In this document: positions 52,545 to 63,423 of the stretch, in pieces
Layout: every line of letters starts with the position of its first letter
Position numbering within the stretch: the first letter of the stretch is position 1
Assembly (NCBI GenBank): GCA_963805645.1
Contig: CAWDVA010000005.1
Span: 62,001 to 126,000 of the forward strand
Direction: 5' to 3'
DNA from: CAVXEH01 sp963805645
Lineage (GTDB): Bacteria; Chloroflexota; Limnocylindria; QHBO01
DNA: 64,000 nt
Notes under the pieces: generated by a model
What the model was told of the DNA's origin: nothing
The model's input: only the letters and a program-made list of their open reading frames with translations
Databases searched by the model: none
Program-made: the position numbers and the translations under genes

Positions 52545-52859
52545 GTGGCCTGGCTGATCCTGGGCGTGGTGGTGGCCCTCTTCGTCCTCGTGGTATTCCG
52601 GGTGCTGACACTGCTGGTGGGGCTGGTGGCCATCATCCTGGCCTTGCTGGCACTCGTGGCATTCGGTGAATGGCGGGACCGCCATCGGCAGCGCGGAATC
52701 CACAATCCGGCTGCAGCATTCGACCCGAACAAGCCCAACGAGTACGGACGTTCGAGCCAGCAGCACTGGGAGCCACCCACCCCCTACATCGACCATCCCG
52801 ACGGCGGGGGAGCCCCTCCCGGCGTGGACCGCGGCGATGACCGCCCACGACCCAGGTAG
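52545..52859 (+). CDS. Small membrane protein of unknown function
   Basis: A 104-residue protein with two hydrophobic helices (about residues 3-23 and 25-40) and a polar, Pro-rich cytoplasmic or external tail ending in GDDRPRPR. GTG 52545 has GGAGG at 52530-52534, 10 nt before. It follows DUF3830 by 2 bp and precedes the amidohydrolase by 3 bp, so it belongs to this operon. Confidence 0.6.
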   Translation: MAWLILGVVVALFVLVVFRVLTLLVGLVAIILALLALVAFGEWRDRHRQRGIHNPAAAFDPNKPNEYGRSSQQHWEPPTPYIDHPDGGGAPPGVDRGDDRPRPR

Positions 52860-52862
52860 CCC

Positions 52863-54251
52863 GTGACCGACCTCGTAGTGGCGGGAGGCACGGTCGTGAC
52901 CGCCGACCGCTCGTTCGCGGCAGACATGGCGGTGGGCGACGGACGGATCGAAGCCGTGGCCCCCGGCCTTGCGGGACGCCATCGGGATGCCCGCGTGATC
53001 GACGCGACCGGGCTGCTGGTTCTGCCCGGCGTGGTGGACGTCCACACGCACACCCGGCTGCCCACAGACGAGCGTCCAGACCGTTTCTACGACGATTCGG
53101 TTGCCGCGGCGTTCGGGGGCACCACCACGTTCCTGGCCTTCAACAACCCCGGGACAGGGATCAGCGAGGCCGGCGCCGCGTCGCTCCTCCGCGGTCTCGA
53201 CGAATTCAGGGCCCGGACAGAGGGGGAATCGGCGGTCGACTACGGGCTGAGCGCGGTCCTCACCGGATCGCAGCCCGACCCCATGGGCGAGCTGCCGGCC
53301 CTCATCGGATCGGGGGTGCCCACCTTCAAGGCCTTCATGATCTACGACTTCCGCCTCAGCGACGAACGGCTCTTCGAGATCCTGCGGGTGGCCGGGCGCT
53401 CCGGCGGGATGCTCCAGGTCCACTGCGAGAACGCCACCATCATCGACGCCCTGACGGCGGAGGCGATCGAAGCCGGCCACGTTGCCTGCCGCTACCACGC
53501 GGCGACTCGACCGTCCTACGCGGAGGCGGAAGCCACCCACCGGGCCATTGCCCTGGCGCGCGCAGCGGGGGCGTCGCTGTTCATCGTCCACCTCTCCTGC
53601 GCCGATGCCCTGGCCGAGGTCGCCGCCGCCAAGGCGCGCGGCTGGCCGGTGTACGCCGAGACCACGCCGCCCTACCTTGTCTACACCGATGAGCGATACG
53701 AGACCGATGACGAGGCGGAGGCGATCCGCTCGGTCATCTCGCCGCCCTACCGCTCCGACGCCGATCGCTCCGCCCTGTGGCTTGGCGTGCGGGCCGGCGG
53801 CCTGGACCTGGTGGCCACCGACCACGTGCCGGACCGCCTGGACACCGACAAGCGCCTGCCGGCGCCCCCCTTCCCGCAGATCAGCAACGGGGCGCCGGGC
53901 ATCGAGACTCTGCTGGCCGTCGTGTATGGCGAGGGTGTCGCTCGCGGGCGGCTCACGCTGGAGCGGATGGTTGACCTGCTCTCGACCACGCCGGCGCGGC
54001 TGTTCGGGATGCCGTCGAAGGGAGCGATCGAGGTCGGCCGAGACGCGGACCTGGTGCTGCTCGACCCGGATGCGTCACGCACCATCCGCCAGGCGGACCT
54101 GCACCACAGCTCGGACTTCACGCCGTTCGAGGGCCTGCACGTGACCGGCGCGGTGCGAACCGTGCTGTTGCGGGGCCAGCCCGTTGTCCGTGACGGCATC
54201 TTCGTCGGGCGCCGGGGGATGGGCCACTTCCTGGAGCGGGCCCTCCGGTAA
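52863..54251 (+). CDS. Cyclic amidohydrolase (hydantoinase/dihydropyrimidinase or allantoinase)
   Basis: A 462-residue metal-dependent hydrolase of the D-hydantoinase/allantoinase group. The metal site has LPGVVDVHTHTRLP (HxH), TFKAFMIYDFR with the lysine that is usually carboxylated, then QVHCENA, FIVHLSCADA and ATDHVPD. It opens cyclic amides; given the uricase cluster on the other strand, allantoin to allantoate is likely, but a dihydropyrimidine or hydantoin substrate cannot be excluded. The GTG start is 52863. Confidence 0.85.
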   Translation: MTDLVVAGGTVVTADRSFAADMAVGDGRIEAVAPGLAGRHRDARVIDATGLLVLPGVVDVHTHTRLPTDERPDRFYDDSVAAAFGGTTTFLAFNNPGTGISEAGAASLLRGLDEFRARTEGESAVDYGLSAVLTGSQPDPMGELPALIGSGVPTFKAFMIYDFRLSDERLFEILRVAGRSGGMLQVHCENATIIDALTAEAIEAGHVACRYHAATRPSYAEAEATHRAIALARAAGASLFIVHLSCADALAEVAAAKARGWPVYAETTPPYLVYTDERYETDDEAEAIRSVISPPYRSDADRSALWLGVRAGGLDLVATDHVPDRLDTDKRLPAPPFPQISNGAPGIETLLAVVYGEGVARGRLTLERMVDLLSTTPARLFGMPSKGAIEVGRDADLVLLDPDASRTIRQADLHHSSDFTPFEGLHVTGAVRTVLLRGQPVVRDGIFVGRRGMGHFLERALR

Positions 54252-54258
54252 GACGACC

Positions 54259-54324
54259 CTCGCGCACGCCAGTTTGGGATACCCGCCCGAACGAATCGGG
54301 AGGACGAGCGCGCGGCCGGGATGC
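54259..54324. repeat. Diverged copy of a composite repeat
   Basis: The octamer CTCGCGCA (54259-54266) is followed after 19 nt by a 39-nt segment (54286-54324) that matches 56454-56492 at 32 of 39 positions without gaps. The stretch 54252-54497 holds no gene that I can support. Confidence 0.5.
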
Positions 54325-54497
54325 CTTGCGCCCGTGAGCGCTTCGCGCTCCCCCCGATCCAGCGCATACTTCGGTGACCCGGAAGAGAGGCATCGGGACT
54401 GCCCTGTCCCCACCAGCGCGGCGTCCCCCATACGGTCGCCTCGATCGTCGCGCAGGGCCAATGGCGAGCCCGACTCCTCCGCGCACAAGGAGCCTCC

Positions 54498-54932
54498 ATG
54501 CGCATCCAGGCCAGCATCACCACCAAGCGACCGATCGGCGAGGTGTTCGCCGCTCTGAGCGACTGGACGAATACGTCGACATGGATCTCGGGCACGCAGT
54601 CCGTCACGAAGACCTCGGACGGGCCGATCGGCGTCGGTACGACCTGGCAAGCGGCCGGCAAGACCCTGGGTCGCACGATCGAGACCGGTGTCACGGTGAC
54701 CGAGTTCGAGCCCGACCACAGGTTCGTCTGGACGACCGACAAGCCATTCAAGGCCACGACCACCTTCACCTGCGAGTCAGTTGACGGCGGTACCCGCGTG
54801 GACCAGACCACGGACGGAGAGCTCGAAGGATTCTTCAAGCTGGCCGGGCCGATGATGCAGCCGATGGCGAAGCGACAGATCCAGCATGACCTGGAGAACT
54901 TCCGGGACCTGATGGACGGGCACGCCCTCTGA
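54498..54932 (+). CDS. SRPBCC (START-like) domain protein
   Basis: A 144-residue polyketide-cyclase/START-like protein: ITTKRPIGEVFAALSDWTNTS, EFEPDHRFVWTT and a C-terminal helix QIQHDLENFRDLM. Such single-domain proteins bind small hydrophobic ligands. AAGGAG (54487-54492) is 5 nt before ATG 54498. No function is clear. Confidence 0.78.
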   Translation: MRIQASITTKRPIGEVFAALSDWTNTSTWISGTQSVTKTSDGPIGVGTTWQAAGKTLGRTIETGVTVTEFEPDHRFVWTTDKPFKATTTFTCESVDGGTRVDQTTDGELEGFFKLAGPMMQPMAKRQIQHDLENFRDLMDGHAL

Positions 54933-55233
54933 ACGAGCGGGCGGAGCCCACTGCACCGCCATCGCGCCGCTGGGCTGGGGGCGGAACCGACATCAATGAT
55001 GCCCGCCCGACGCCCCCTCTCACGACAGCACTGAGCACTGGCACGCGCAGCGCTCGCAGCCGAGGTCGGTCTCGTCTCGGCCGTCGGCGCTCCCCTGGCC
55101 CACCCCGCCGTTGCCCGATTCCATCATCGGGCGGGATCGTCGGAACGCTCAGCTGCTCGGCATTGGGCACCGACGAGCGGTGACCGCTGACACCTGGCGA
55201 CACGCTGCTCCGAAGGGTCTCGTTCGGCGCTTC

Positions 55234-55259
55234 GGGTGACAGTACCGAACACTCGCGCA
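55234..55259. repeat. Repeat box copy A
   Basis: GGTGACAGTACCGAA then CA and CTCGCGCA; the core TTCGGG and ACCGAA ends form a small imperfect palindrome. It stands in a gene-free stretch from 54933 to 55274, where I see nothing else. Two more copies lie at 55876 and 56410. Confidence 0.6.
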
Positions 55260-55274
55260 TGCTGCTCTGCCCCC

Positions 55275-55826
55275 TCACCCCCTTGTGACGCCCTCCGCGC
55301 TCGAAACCGAGCCGAGGGCCGCACGAAGTGCGTGCAGCTGGGCATTGCTCAGTGACCGTTTCGGAATCGTCAGCACCCAGCGTGCACGCGCTCCTGTTCC
55401 CTCCACCAGATGGATGCAGCGCGCGTCTTCATGTACCGCGCTCAGAGCGCTCCAGGCGATGTCGCGCTGCCGGGATCCGATGACCCGGTGCACACCGGAG
55501 GCATCCATCGATACGACCGTGTCGTTGGTGAGGTACGGCCGCACCCCAGGACCCCGGCTCAGTACCGGCCACAGGAACCGCAGGGGTGGGATGCGCTCCA
55601 GCAGGAGGTACCCAGCAGCCACTACCGCCAGCGAGCCCGCCCACACCGAGGCGAAGCCAACGGACCAGCCCACGAGGCCAGCCAACAATACGAGCAGGAC
55701 GATTCCGTCCGTGACCCGTTGCTGGGCAGCGTTCGCGATCCGGACCCCATCCAACAGCTCCTCGAAGGTGGTACGGAACCGAATTGAGGCGCTTGGAGGG
55801 ACGGGGGTGGTTGGGTCTTCGGCCAT
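55275..55826 (-). CDS. YcxB-like membrane protein
   Basis: A 183-residue protein with two central hydrophobic helices (about residues 42-62 and 64-80) and a beta-rich C-terminal domain. IRFRTTFEELLDGVRIANAAQ at the start and WSALSAVHEDARCIHLVEG with IPKRSL near the end fit the YcxB-like family, whose function is unknown. A copy of the repeat box lies 50 bp upstream of ATG 55826. Confidence 0.68.
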   Translation of the reverse strand: MAEDPTTPVPPSASIRFRTTFEELLDGVRIANAAQQRVTDGIVLLVLLAGLVGWSVGFASVWAGSLAVVAAGYLLLERIPPLRFLWPVLSRGPGVRPYLTNDTVVSMDASGVHRVIGSRQRDIAWSALSAVHEDARCIHLVEGTGARARWVLTIPKRSLSNAQLHALRAALGSVSSAEGVTRG

Positions 55827-55875
55827 TCCTCCATCCTAGTGACAAGGGCTCTTGGGATGCGGAGGCGCCCCACTC

Positions 55876-55901
55876 TGGTGACACTACCGAACACTCGCGC
55901 A
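55876..55901. repeat. Repeat box copy B
   Basis: GGTGACACTACCGAA followed by CA and CTCGCGCA, differing from copy A at 2 of 26 positions. It lies about 50 bp upstream of the YcxB-like gene on the minus strand, so it may be part of that promoter. Confidence 0.6.
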
Positions 55902-55930
55902 GGGGGCTGCGATCGCTCGCGCTTCTCCTG

Positions 55931-56341
55931 TCAGCAGCCAGTGGTGGTCTCCGCGCGTCCGGCTGGCGCAAGTCCAGGCATGGGCTCGTTGTTCGTTGTG
56001 ACGGAGGCCTTCTCGGCCGCGTCGATCGAGATGACCACGTACTGCGCCTTGGTCTGGGCCCCGGTCACGACCTGGCAGTGCTCGGTGAGCACCTGGACCG
56101 TTCCGACGAATGCGCCCCAGCCCTCGTCAATCACCAGCGATGCGTGAGCGGGGATCGTGAAGGAGCGCCCCACCGGCCCATCCTCGAGGCGAACCAGGAA
56201 GCCCGCGGCACTCTCGTTACTGGCGGTCACCGACCATCGGTCGACGCATGCCGTGGTGAGCACTGCGAGACACGCCAGAAGAAGAAGCACTCCGACACTA
56301 CGGCGTCGTGGCGGACCCGGAGTCCGGTGGCTGACCCCCAT
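55931..56341 (-). CDS. Predicted lipoprotein or secreted protein
   Basis: A 136-residue protein with a basic N-region (RRRSVG), a hydrophobic core LLLLACLAVLTTAC and candidate lipid-attachment cysteines C24 or C32. The mature region is beta-rich (NESAAGFLVRLEDGPV, AHASLVIDEGWGAFVG) with more cysteines. No known family. Repeat copy C lies about 70 bp upstream. Confidence 0.62.
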   Translation of the reverse strand: MGVSHRTPGPPRRRSVGVLLLLACLAVLTTACVDRWSVTASNESAAGFLVRLEDGPVGRSFTIPAHASLVIDEGWGAFVGTVQVLTEHCQVVTGAQTKAQYVVISIDAAEKASVTTNNEPMPGLAPAGRAETTTGC

Positions 56342-56409
56342 GACTCCAGTGTGTCCATCCCGAGTCCGTCGTCAAGATTCGCATCGTCCAGCGGGGTGGT
56401 ATCCCTTTC

Positions 56410-56435
56410 GGGTGACATTACCGAAGTCTCGCGCA
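56410..56435. repeat. Repeat box copy C
   Basis: GGTGACATTACCGAA followed by GT and CTCGCGCA, in the gene-free stretch 56342-56721. It is followed after 18 nt by a 39-nt segment (56454-56492) shared with 54286-54324. Nothing else is seen in the stretch. Confidence 0.6.
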
Positions 56436-56721
56436 GACCTCTCCGTGCCACCCCCTGAACGATTCGGTAGGACCACCACGCGACCGGGATGCTGCGCTCT
56501 TGCCGGCGCGGAAAGCACAGGGACGCGGACCGGTGATGGCGCAGAGGCGCGTGTCCACGCCCCAACCCCTCAGCGGGCGGTGGACGCCTTGCTCGTCGCG
56601 TCCCACGGCCTCGACCGATACCTCCGCGAGCAGCGCGCCCGCATGATCGCCCCGACAACCTCACGCCCGCGGAGGATGGGTTGTCGGGCACACGCAGGGG
56701 TGATGGCGTAGGGTTTGCATC

Positions 56722-57180
56722 GTGAGCCGCGACGTCGAGGACCTGAACCGGCGCCTGCTGCGCGCCCGCGACGCGATGGACCGCGCCTATGCCGAGCCGC
56801 TCGACGTCCGCGCCGTGGCCGCGGTGGCCCACATCTCGGAGGCGCACTTCATCCGCAGCTTCCGCGCCGTCTTCGGCGAGACGCCGCACCGGTATCTGCA
56901 GCGGCGGCGGGTGGAGCGCTCGATGTTCCTGCTGCGTGAGACCGACCGTACCATCACCGATATCTGCCTCGATGTTGGCTTCACCAGCCTGGGGACCTTC
57001 AGCCGCACGTTCCGGGAGATCATCGGCCAGACGCCGTCCGACTACCGCGCCGGGCATGAACCGATGGTGGCGCCCAACTGCATCCAGATGTGGGCCATGC
57101 GGCCGCGCGTTGCTGCGAGCGAACCAGGCGGATTCCGCAGTTTTGGAGAAGCCCGCGTCCCGGGCCCTCCCCTAACCTGA
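56722..57180 (+). CDS. AraC-family regulator, DNA-binding domain only
   Basis: A 152-residue protein consisting of the two helix-turn-helix motifs of the AraC family (LDVRAVAAVAHISEAHFIRSF and ITDICLDVGFTSLGTFSRTF), with the PSDYR tail and about 35 further residues. The usual effector-binding domain is missing, like MarA/SoxS types. GTG 56722 follows TAGGGT (56709-56714) by 7 nt. It probably controls the VOC, DUF1801 and ATPase genes that follow. Confidence 0.87.
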   Translation: MSRDVEDLNRRLLRARDAMDRAYAEPLDVRAVAAVAHISEAHFIRSFRAVFGETPHRYLQRRRVERSMFLLRETDRTITDICLDVGFTSLGTFSRTFREIIGQTPSDYRAGHEPMVAPNCIQMWAMRPRVAASEPGGFRSFGEARVPGPPLT

Positions 57181-57218
57181 TCCTCGTTCGTCCCGACCCT
57201 CGCAATGGAGCAGGTTCA

Positions 57219-57647
57219 ATGATCACCAGGCTGAACGTCGCCTCCATCTACGTCCTCGACAAGGACGAGGCCCTCGACTTCTACATCCACAAGCTCGGGC
57301 TGGAGAAGGCATCGGACTTCACTCAGGGTTCCTACCGCTGGCTGACGGTGCGGGTTCCGGGCCAGCCCGGCATCGAGATCTCCCTCGAGCAGCCGGGCCC
57401 GCCCCTCCACGACGACGCGACCGCCGAGCAGCTCCGCGAGCTGATCACGAAGGGCGCCCTGAGCGGCCTCGTCTTCCACACCGATGACGCCCGCGGCCTG
57501 TACGACGCCCTGCGCGAGCGCGGCGTCGAGGACTTCACGCAGGAGCCCATCGACCATTTCTACGGGACCGACATCGGCCTTCGCGATCCCTTCGGCAACG
57601 CGATCCGAATCATCCAGCCGAAGGCCGCCCGAGTGGCGACCGCCTGA
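57219..57647 (+). CDS. VOC (glyoxalase-fold) protein
   Basis: A 142-residue VOC protein: LNVASIYVLDKDEALDFYIHKLGLEK at the start, VRVPGQPGIEISLEQPGP in the middle, and YGTDIGLRDPFGNAIRIIQP at the end. AraC plus VOC is a common pair in actinobacteria and Chloroflexota. GGAG lies about 8 nt before ATG 57219. Substrate unknown. Confidence 0.82.
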   Translation: MITRLNVASIYVLDKDEALDFYIHKLGLEKASDFTQGSYRWLTVRVPGQPGIEISLEQPGPPLHDDATAEQLRELITKGALSGLVFHTDDARGLYDALRERGVEDFTQEPIDHFYGTDIGLRDPFGNAIRIIQPKAARVATA

Positions 57648-57671
57648 CCCGATAGCGAAAGGAGCCACAGC

Positions 57672-58148
57672 ATGGCTGACACCAAGCCCGCCACCGGGCG
57701 AAACCGAACATCCCGCACGTCCACCAGGGTCTGGACGGATGAAGAGCGGGCCGCAATGGAGGAGGGCGCCCGGGAGCGGAAGACCACCTCACGACGCAGC
57801 CCGGTCGACGAGCGGGCCCAGGGCGAGCGCGAGCTGCTCGCCAAGATCGCCGGGTTGCCCGAGCACGATCGGGTCATGGCCGAGCGGCTCCACGCCCTCG
57901 TCACGACCTCGGCGCCGACGCTCGTGCCGCGGACGTACTACGGGATGCCCGCCTACAGCAGGGACGGCAAGGTGGTCTGCTTCTTCAAGCCTGCCTCGAA
58001 GTTCAAGGAGCGATACGCGACCTTCGGCTTCGAGCAGAAGGCGAACCTCGACGACGGCTCCATGTGGCCGACCTCCTTCGCGCTGACCGAGCTGACCGCG
58101 GACACCGAGGCGAGAATCGCCGCGCTCGTGAAGAAAGCGGCGGGCTGA
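57672..58148 (+). CDS. DUF1801 family protein
   Basis: A 158-residue protein whose C-terminal two-thirds matches DUF1801 (YdhG-like): TYYGMPAYSRDGKVVCFFKPASKF and ERYATFGFEQKANLDDGSMWPTSFAL. The N-terminal 50 residues are basic and disordered (RTSRTSTRVWTDEERAAMEEG). It is proposed to bind iron or small ligands; the role is unknown. AAAGGAG is 8 nt before ATG 57672. Its TGA is in the same frame as the following ATPase gene. Confidence 0.78.
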   Translation: MADTKPATGRNRTSRTSTRVWTDEERAAMEEGARERKTTSRRSPVDERAQGERELLAKIAGLPEHDRVMAERLHALVTTSAPTLVPRTYYGMPAYSRDGKVVCFFKPASKFKERYATFGFEQKANLDDGSMWPTSFALTELTADTEARIAALVKKAAG

Positions 58149-58151
58149 GCC

Positions 58152-60503
<2,352 letters not shown>

Positions 60504-60557
60504 CCGTTTCAGCGTCGAGAGACCGGGCGACCAGCCGACTGCTGCCAGCATCCGCTC

Positions 60558-60647
60558 ATGACGCTTCTGGTCGCGGGCTGGCTCGTCCTGGTCCCGACGC
60601 TCCTCGTAATCCAGATGCGCTTCTACGACGCCCACCAGCGGCCCTGA
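60558..60647 (+). CDS. Possible 29-residue membrane peptide
   Basis: ATG 60558 opens a short frame of 29 codons with one hydrophobic helix (LLVAGWLVLVPTLLVIQM) and a short charged tail. It lies between the UvrA-like and SRPBCC genes. No Shine-Dalgarno is clear; it may be chance. Confidence 0.28.
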   Translation: MTLLVAGWLVLVPTLLVIQMRFYDAHQRP

Positions 60648-60651
60648 GCCA

Positions 60652-61164
60652 TCACGCGAGGAGTGCGCCCATGCTCGCCGAGTCCCCGGTCTTCCCGATC
60701 CGGTAGGCGGTGAGCACGGCGTCGAGCTTGGTGAATGCCTCGGCCCAGCCGTTCTCGGTGGGTGCCGCGTAGCCCTCCGGGAGCCACTGGCGGATCTCCA
60801 GCCGGGTCCGTCCGTCGGCCTCGTCGTGGAATTCGAGCCGGACCCGGGTCTCGAACGGCTCGAAGCCACCAGGCAGCTGGCCGGTGATGTGCATGATGCC
60901 GTCCAGCAGCGCACCGTCGACGACGTCGGTGAGATCAAGGCGGCCCTGGGACCAGATGGCGGGATCGGCCGGGAAGATCTCCTTCCATTGCAGGTAGCCG
61001 CCGGGGCGCACGTCGAACTCGACCTGATCGCGAGGCAGCGCGTTGCCGATGGGACCCCACCACGCCGCGAAGTGGTCGGGATCCGTGAACGCCCGGTACA
61101 CGAGAGCGCGCGGCGCGTCGAAGACGCGCGTCACGGCGAGCTGTGGGGTCGCGGTCGTGGTCAT
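60652..61164 (-). CDS. SRPBCC/AHSA1 domain protein
   Basis: A 170-residue AHSA1-type START-like protein: LAVTRVFDAPRALVYRAFTDPDHFAAWWGP, GGYLQWKEIFP and the C-terminal GWAEAFTKLDAVL. It overlaps the ArsR gene (ATGA), a common pairing in which ArsR controls expression of the AHSA1 protein. The ligand is unknown. Confidence 0.87.
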   Translation of the reverse strand: MTTTATPQLAVTRVFDAPRALVYRAFTDPDHFAAWWGPIGNALPRDQVEFDVRPGGYLQWKEIFPADPAIWSQGRLDLTDVVDGALLDGIMHITGQLPGGFEPFETRVRLEFHDEADGRTRLEIRQWLPEGYAAPTENGWAEAFTKLDAVLTAYRIGKTGDSASMGALLA

Positions 61165-61559
61165 GGGCTGCCTTTCGTCTTCTCGGTTGGTGGTCTGCGC
61201 CCGCTTTCGGGCTCTTCTGACGCGAGGCGAGCAAGGTGGCTGTCCAACCGGTCGAAGCGCTCGATCCAGAGCCGCTCGTAGCGGGCCAGCCACGTCGCTG
61301 CGGGGGCGAGGGAGGTGGGGGAGAGCCGCGCATGGCGCCAGCGGCCCTCCTTGCTGCGGGTGATGAGCGACGCGCGCTCGAGCACCTTGAGATGCCGGGA
61401 GATGGCCGGGAGGCTGATGGAGAACGGCTCCGCAAGCTCGGTGACCGTGGCATCACCGCCGGCCAGCCGCTCCAGGATCCCGCGGCGGGTCGCGTCGGCG
61501 AGAGCGCCGAAGAGGAGGTCCAGGTTCGCTGGAGTCCGTTCTGGAACTACACTTAACAT
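61161..61559 (-). CDS. ArsR-family regulator
   Basis: A 132-residue winged-helix regulator: LFGALADATRRGILERL, VTELAEPFSISLPAISRHLKVLE and ITRSKEGRWRHARLSP. The ATG at 61559 lies at the edge of a palindrome and only a few bases after the predicted transcript start, so the message is probably leaderless and self-repressed. It lacks the metal-binding cysteines of ArsR proper, so its signal is unknown. It is coupled to the SRPBCC gene by ATGA. Confidence 0.9.
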   Translation of the reverse strand: MLSVVPERTPANLDLLFGALADATRRGILERLAGGDATVTELAEPFSISLPAISRHLKVLERASLITRSKEGRWRHARLSPTSLAPAATWLARYERLWIERFDRLDSHLARLASEEPESGRRPPTEKTKGSP

Positions 61560-61568
61560 ACTCGTTAA
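61553..61568. promoter_or_regulatory. Probable ArsR operator
   Basis: An inverted repeat TTAAC (61553-61557) and GTTAA (61564-61568) with a 6-nt spacer overlaps the ArsR start codon and the end of the -10 box. Its place suits auto-repression. Confidence 0.6.
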
Positions 61569-61596
61569 CTATAGACCGGGTTGCATCGAATGACAA
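61568..61596 (-). promoter_or_regulatory. Promoter of arsR-SRPBCC pair
   Basis: On the minus strand TTGTCA (61596-61591), 17 nt, then TATAGT (61573-61568). Transcription should start near 61561, next to the ATG at 61559. Confidence 0.75.
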
Positions 61597-61672
61597 GGCA
61601 GGTTCGGCCGCGGCGGGGCAGACTACCACCGGGCCGGTTTCCACGCCCGAATCCCTTGCGGAGGTGGTCGAC

Positions 61673-62053
61673 ATGCTCGGCGCGTACCCCATCTTCCCGA
61701 TCCTGCTCTCCCGCGACCTGGGGGAGAGCCGGCGCTTCTACCACGACGTCCTGGGGCTCGAGGTCCTGCACGAGGACGAGGAGCGAGTCGTCTTCCGCTG
61801 CGGGGGCGATACGACCCTGGCCTTGAGCCGCAGCACCATCGGCACCGCGGACGCCCAGACCCAGGTCGGCTGGCGAGTACCGGACATTCACGCCGCCGTT
61901 GCCGAGCTGCGGGAACGCGGCGTCCGGATCGAGGAGTACACCGCGCCGGACCCGGTGACGACCGACGGCGTGGCCGACATGGGCTGGCTGTGGGCCGCCT
62001 GGTTCCTGGACCCCCACGACAACGTGCTCTCCGTGGTCCAGCGCAAGGCCTGA
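61673..62053 (+). CDS. VOC (glyoxalase-fold) protein
   Basis: A 126-residue VOC protein: PILLSRDLGESRRFYHDVLGLEV, RCGGDTTLALSRS and AWFLDPHDNVLSVV. GGAGG (61660-61664) sits 8 nt before ATG 61673, which fixes the start over GTG 61664. Divergent from the ArsR gene. Substrate unknown. Confidence 0.84.
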   Translation: MLGAYPIFPILLSRDLGESRRFYHDVLGLEVLHEDEERVVFRCGGDTTLALSRSTIGTADAQTQVGWRVPDIHAAVAELRERGVRIEEYTAPDPVTTDGVADMGWLWAAWFLDPHDNVLSVVQRKA

Positions 62054-62057
62054 GCCG

Positions 62058-62480
62058 ATGGCGATCGACCCGCAGAATCCCATCGTCCGCGTACTCGCCG
62101 ACGCTGCGGCCCGCGAGGCGACGGAGCCCGATGCCGCCGCTGCCGCCTATCGCCGGGCATGGGATCTCGCCACCGACGACTACGAACGCTGCATGGCCGC
62201 CCACTACCTCGCTCGCATCCAGGTGTCGGAGGATGACCGATACCGATGGAACGCCGTGGCCCTCGAGAAGGCGCTCGCGGTGGCCGATGGCGGGGCCGAT
62301 GGATTCCTGGCCTCCCTGCGGCTCAACCTGGGGCGATCGCTCGAGGACCTCGGGCGGATGGACGAGGCGCGCGCCGAGTACGGCGCGGCCCGCGACGCGG
62401 CACGGGAGCTACCCGAAGGCGCCTATCGGTCCACCCTCGAGGAGGCCCTGGATCGCGCCGGCCGGCGTGTCGGTCAGTAG
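62058..62480 (+). CDS. TPR-like repeat protein
   Basis: A 140-residue helical protein with a TPR pattern: AAYRRAWDLATDDYERCMAA, then ALEKALAVADGGADGFLAS and LGRSLEDLGRMDEARAEYGAARD. It looks like a small protein-binding scaffold. It starts 4 bp after the VOC gene and overlaps the opposite-strand kinase by 7 bp. Confidence 0.7.
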   Translation: MAIDPQNPIVRVLADAAAREATEPDAAAAAYRRAWDLATDDYERCMAAHYLARIQVSEDDRYRWNAVALEKALAVADGGADGFLASLRLNLGRSLEDLGRMDEARAEYGAARDAARELPEGAYRSTLEEALDRAGRRVGQ

Positions 62481-63331
62481 ATCTCCGGCACGAAGTTCTG
62501 GTCTGACAGGGGTGGACGAATGTACCCGATGTCCGGCTCGCGCGGGGGCAGCACGATCTTCCTGGGCGTGAGGTCGGTGTAGGGGACCAGGCTCAGCAGG
62601 TGGGCGATCACGTTGAGGCGCGCCCGCTTCTTGTTGTCGGCGTTGACCACGTACCACGGCGCCTGCTTGATGTCGGTGTGGGCGAACATCGTGTCCTTGG
62701 CCTTCGAGTACTCCACCCATTTCGCGCGGGACTGGAGGTCCATGGGCGAGAGCTTCCAGCGCTTGGTCGGATCGTCGATGCGTGCCTGGAAGCGGCGCTC
62801 CTGCTCCTCATCGCTCACGCTGAACCAGTACTTGATGAGCTGGATGCCGGAGCGCACCAGCATCCGCTCGAACTCCGGGCATGAGCGCAGGAACTCCTGG
62901 TACTCCTCCTCCGTGCAGAAGCCCATCACCCGCTCGACGCCGGCGCGGTTGTACCAGCTGCGATCGAAGAAGACCATCTCGCCGGCCGCCGGCAGGTGCC
63001 CCACGTAGCGCTGGAAGTACCACTCCGTCTTCTCGCGCTCGGTGGGCGTGCCCAGGGCGACGACGCGAGCGTACCGGGGGTTGAGGCTCATGGTCATCCG
63101 CTTGATGGCGCCGCCCTTCCCGGCTGCGTCACGACCCTCGAAGATCAGCACCAGGCGAAGGCCCTCGTGACGGATCCACTCCTGCATCTTGACCAGCTCG
63201 ATCTGCAGCTTCGCCAGCTCGCGCTCGTAGACCTTGGTCTTGATGCCGGGGATCGATTCCTCCGCGCTGTCGGCGACCGATGCGGGGCTGGGAGGCGTCC
63301 CACTGGCATCACCGGCCTTCTGCTTTGCCAT
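62474..63331 (-). CDS. ppk2: Polyphosphate kinase 2
   Basis: A 285-residue PPK2. The P-loop is GRDAAGKGGAIKR, the lid region PTEREKTEWYFQRYVGHLPAAGE and FFDRSWYNRAGVERV matches the PPK2 family, and PMDLQSRAKWVEYSKAKD follows. It uses polyphosphate to phosphorylate nucleotides; single-domain members of this size usually act on nucleoside diphosphates. An N-terminal 25-residue disordered tail is not conserved. Convergent with the TPR-like gene. Confidence 0.93.
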   Translation of the reverse strand: MAKQKAGDASGTPPSPASVADSAEESIPGIKTKVYERELAKLQIELVKMQEWIRHEGLRLVLIFEGRDAAGKGGAIKRMTMSLNPRYARVVALGTPTEREKTEWYFQRYVGHLPAAGEMVFFDRSWYNRAGVERVMGFCTEEEYQEFLRSCPEFERMLVRSGIQLIKYWFSVSDEEQERRFQARIDDPTKRWKLSPMDLQSRAKWVEYSKAKDTMFAHTDIKQAPWYVVNADNKKRARLNVIAHLLSLVPYTDLTPRKIVLPPREPDIGYIRPPLSDQNFVPEIY

Positions 63332-63423
63332 TCAGTGCCTCCTTCGGGTGGGCGGGGACACGCGGCCCGTCAGTAGGGTCTTCATTGTGCCCCCATCGCC
63401 AAGCAGGCGTGCCGGACGCCGAC

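Noticed and set aside
55234..56435. Three similar 26-nt boxes as a possible CRISPR array
   Set aside because: The copies are about 500-640 bp apart with genes between, not regularly spaced, and no cas genes are present.
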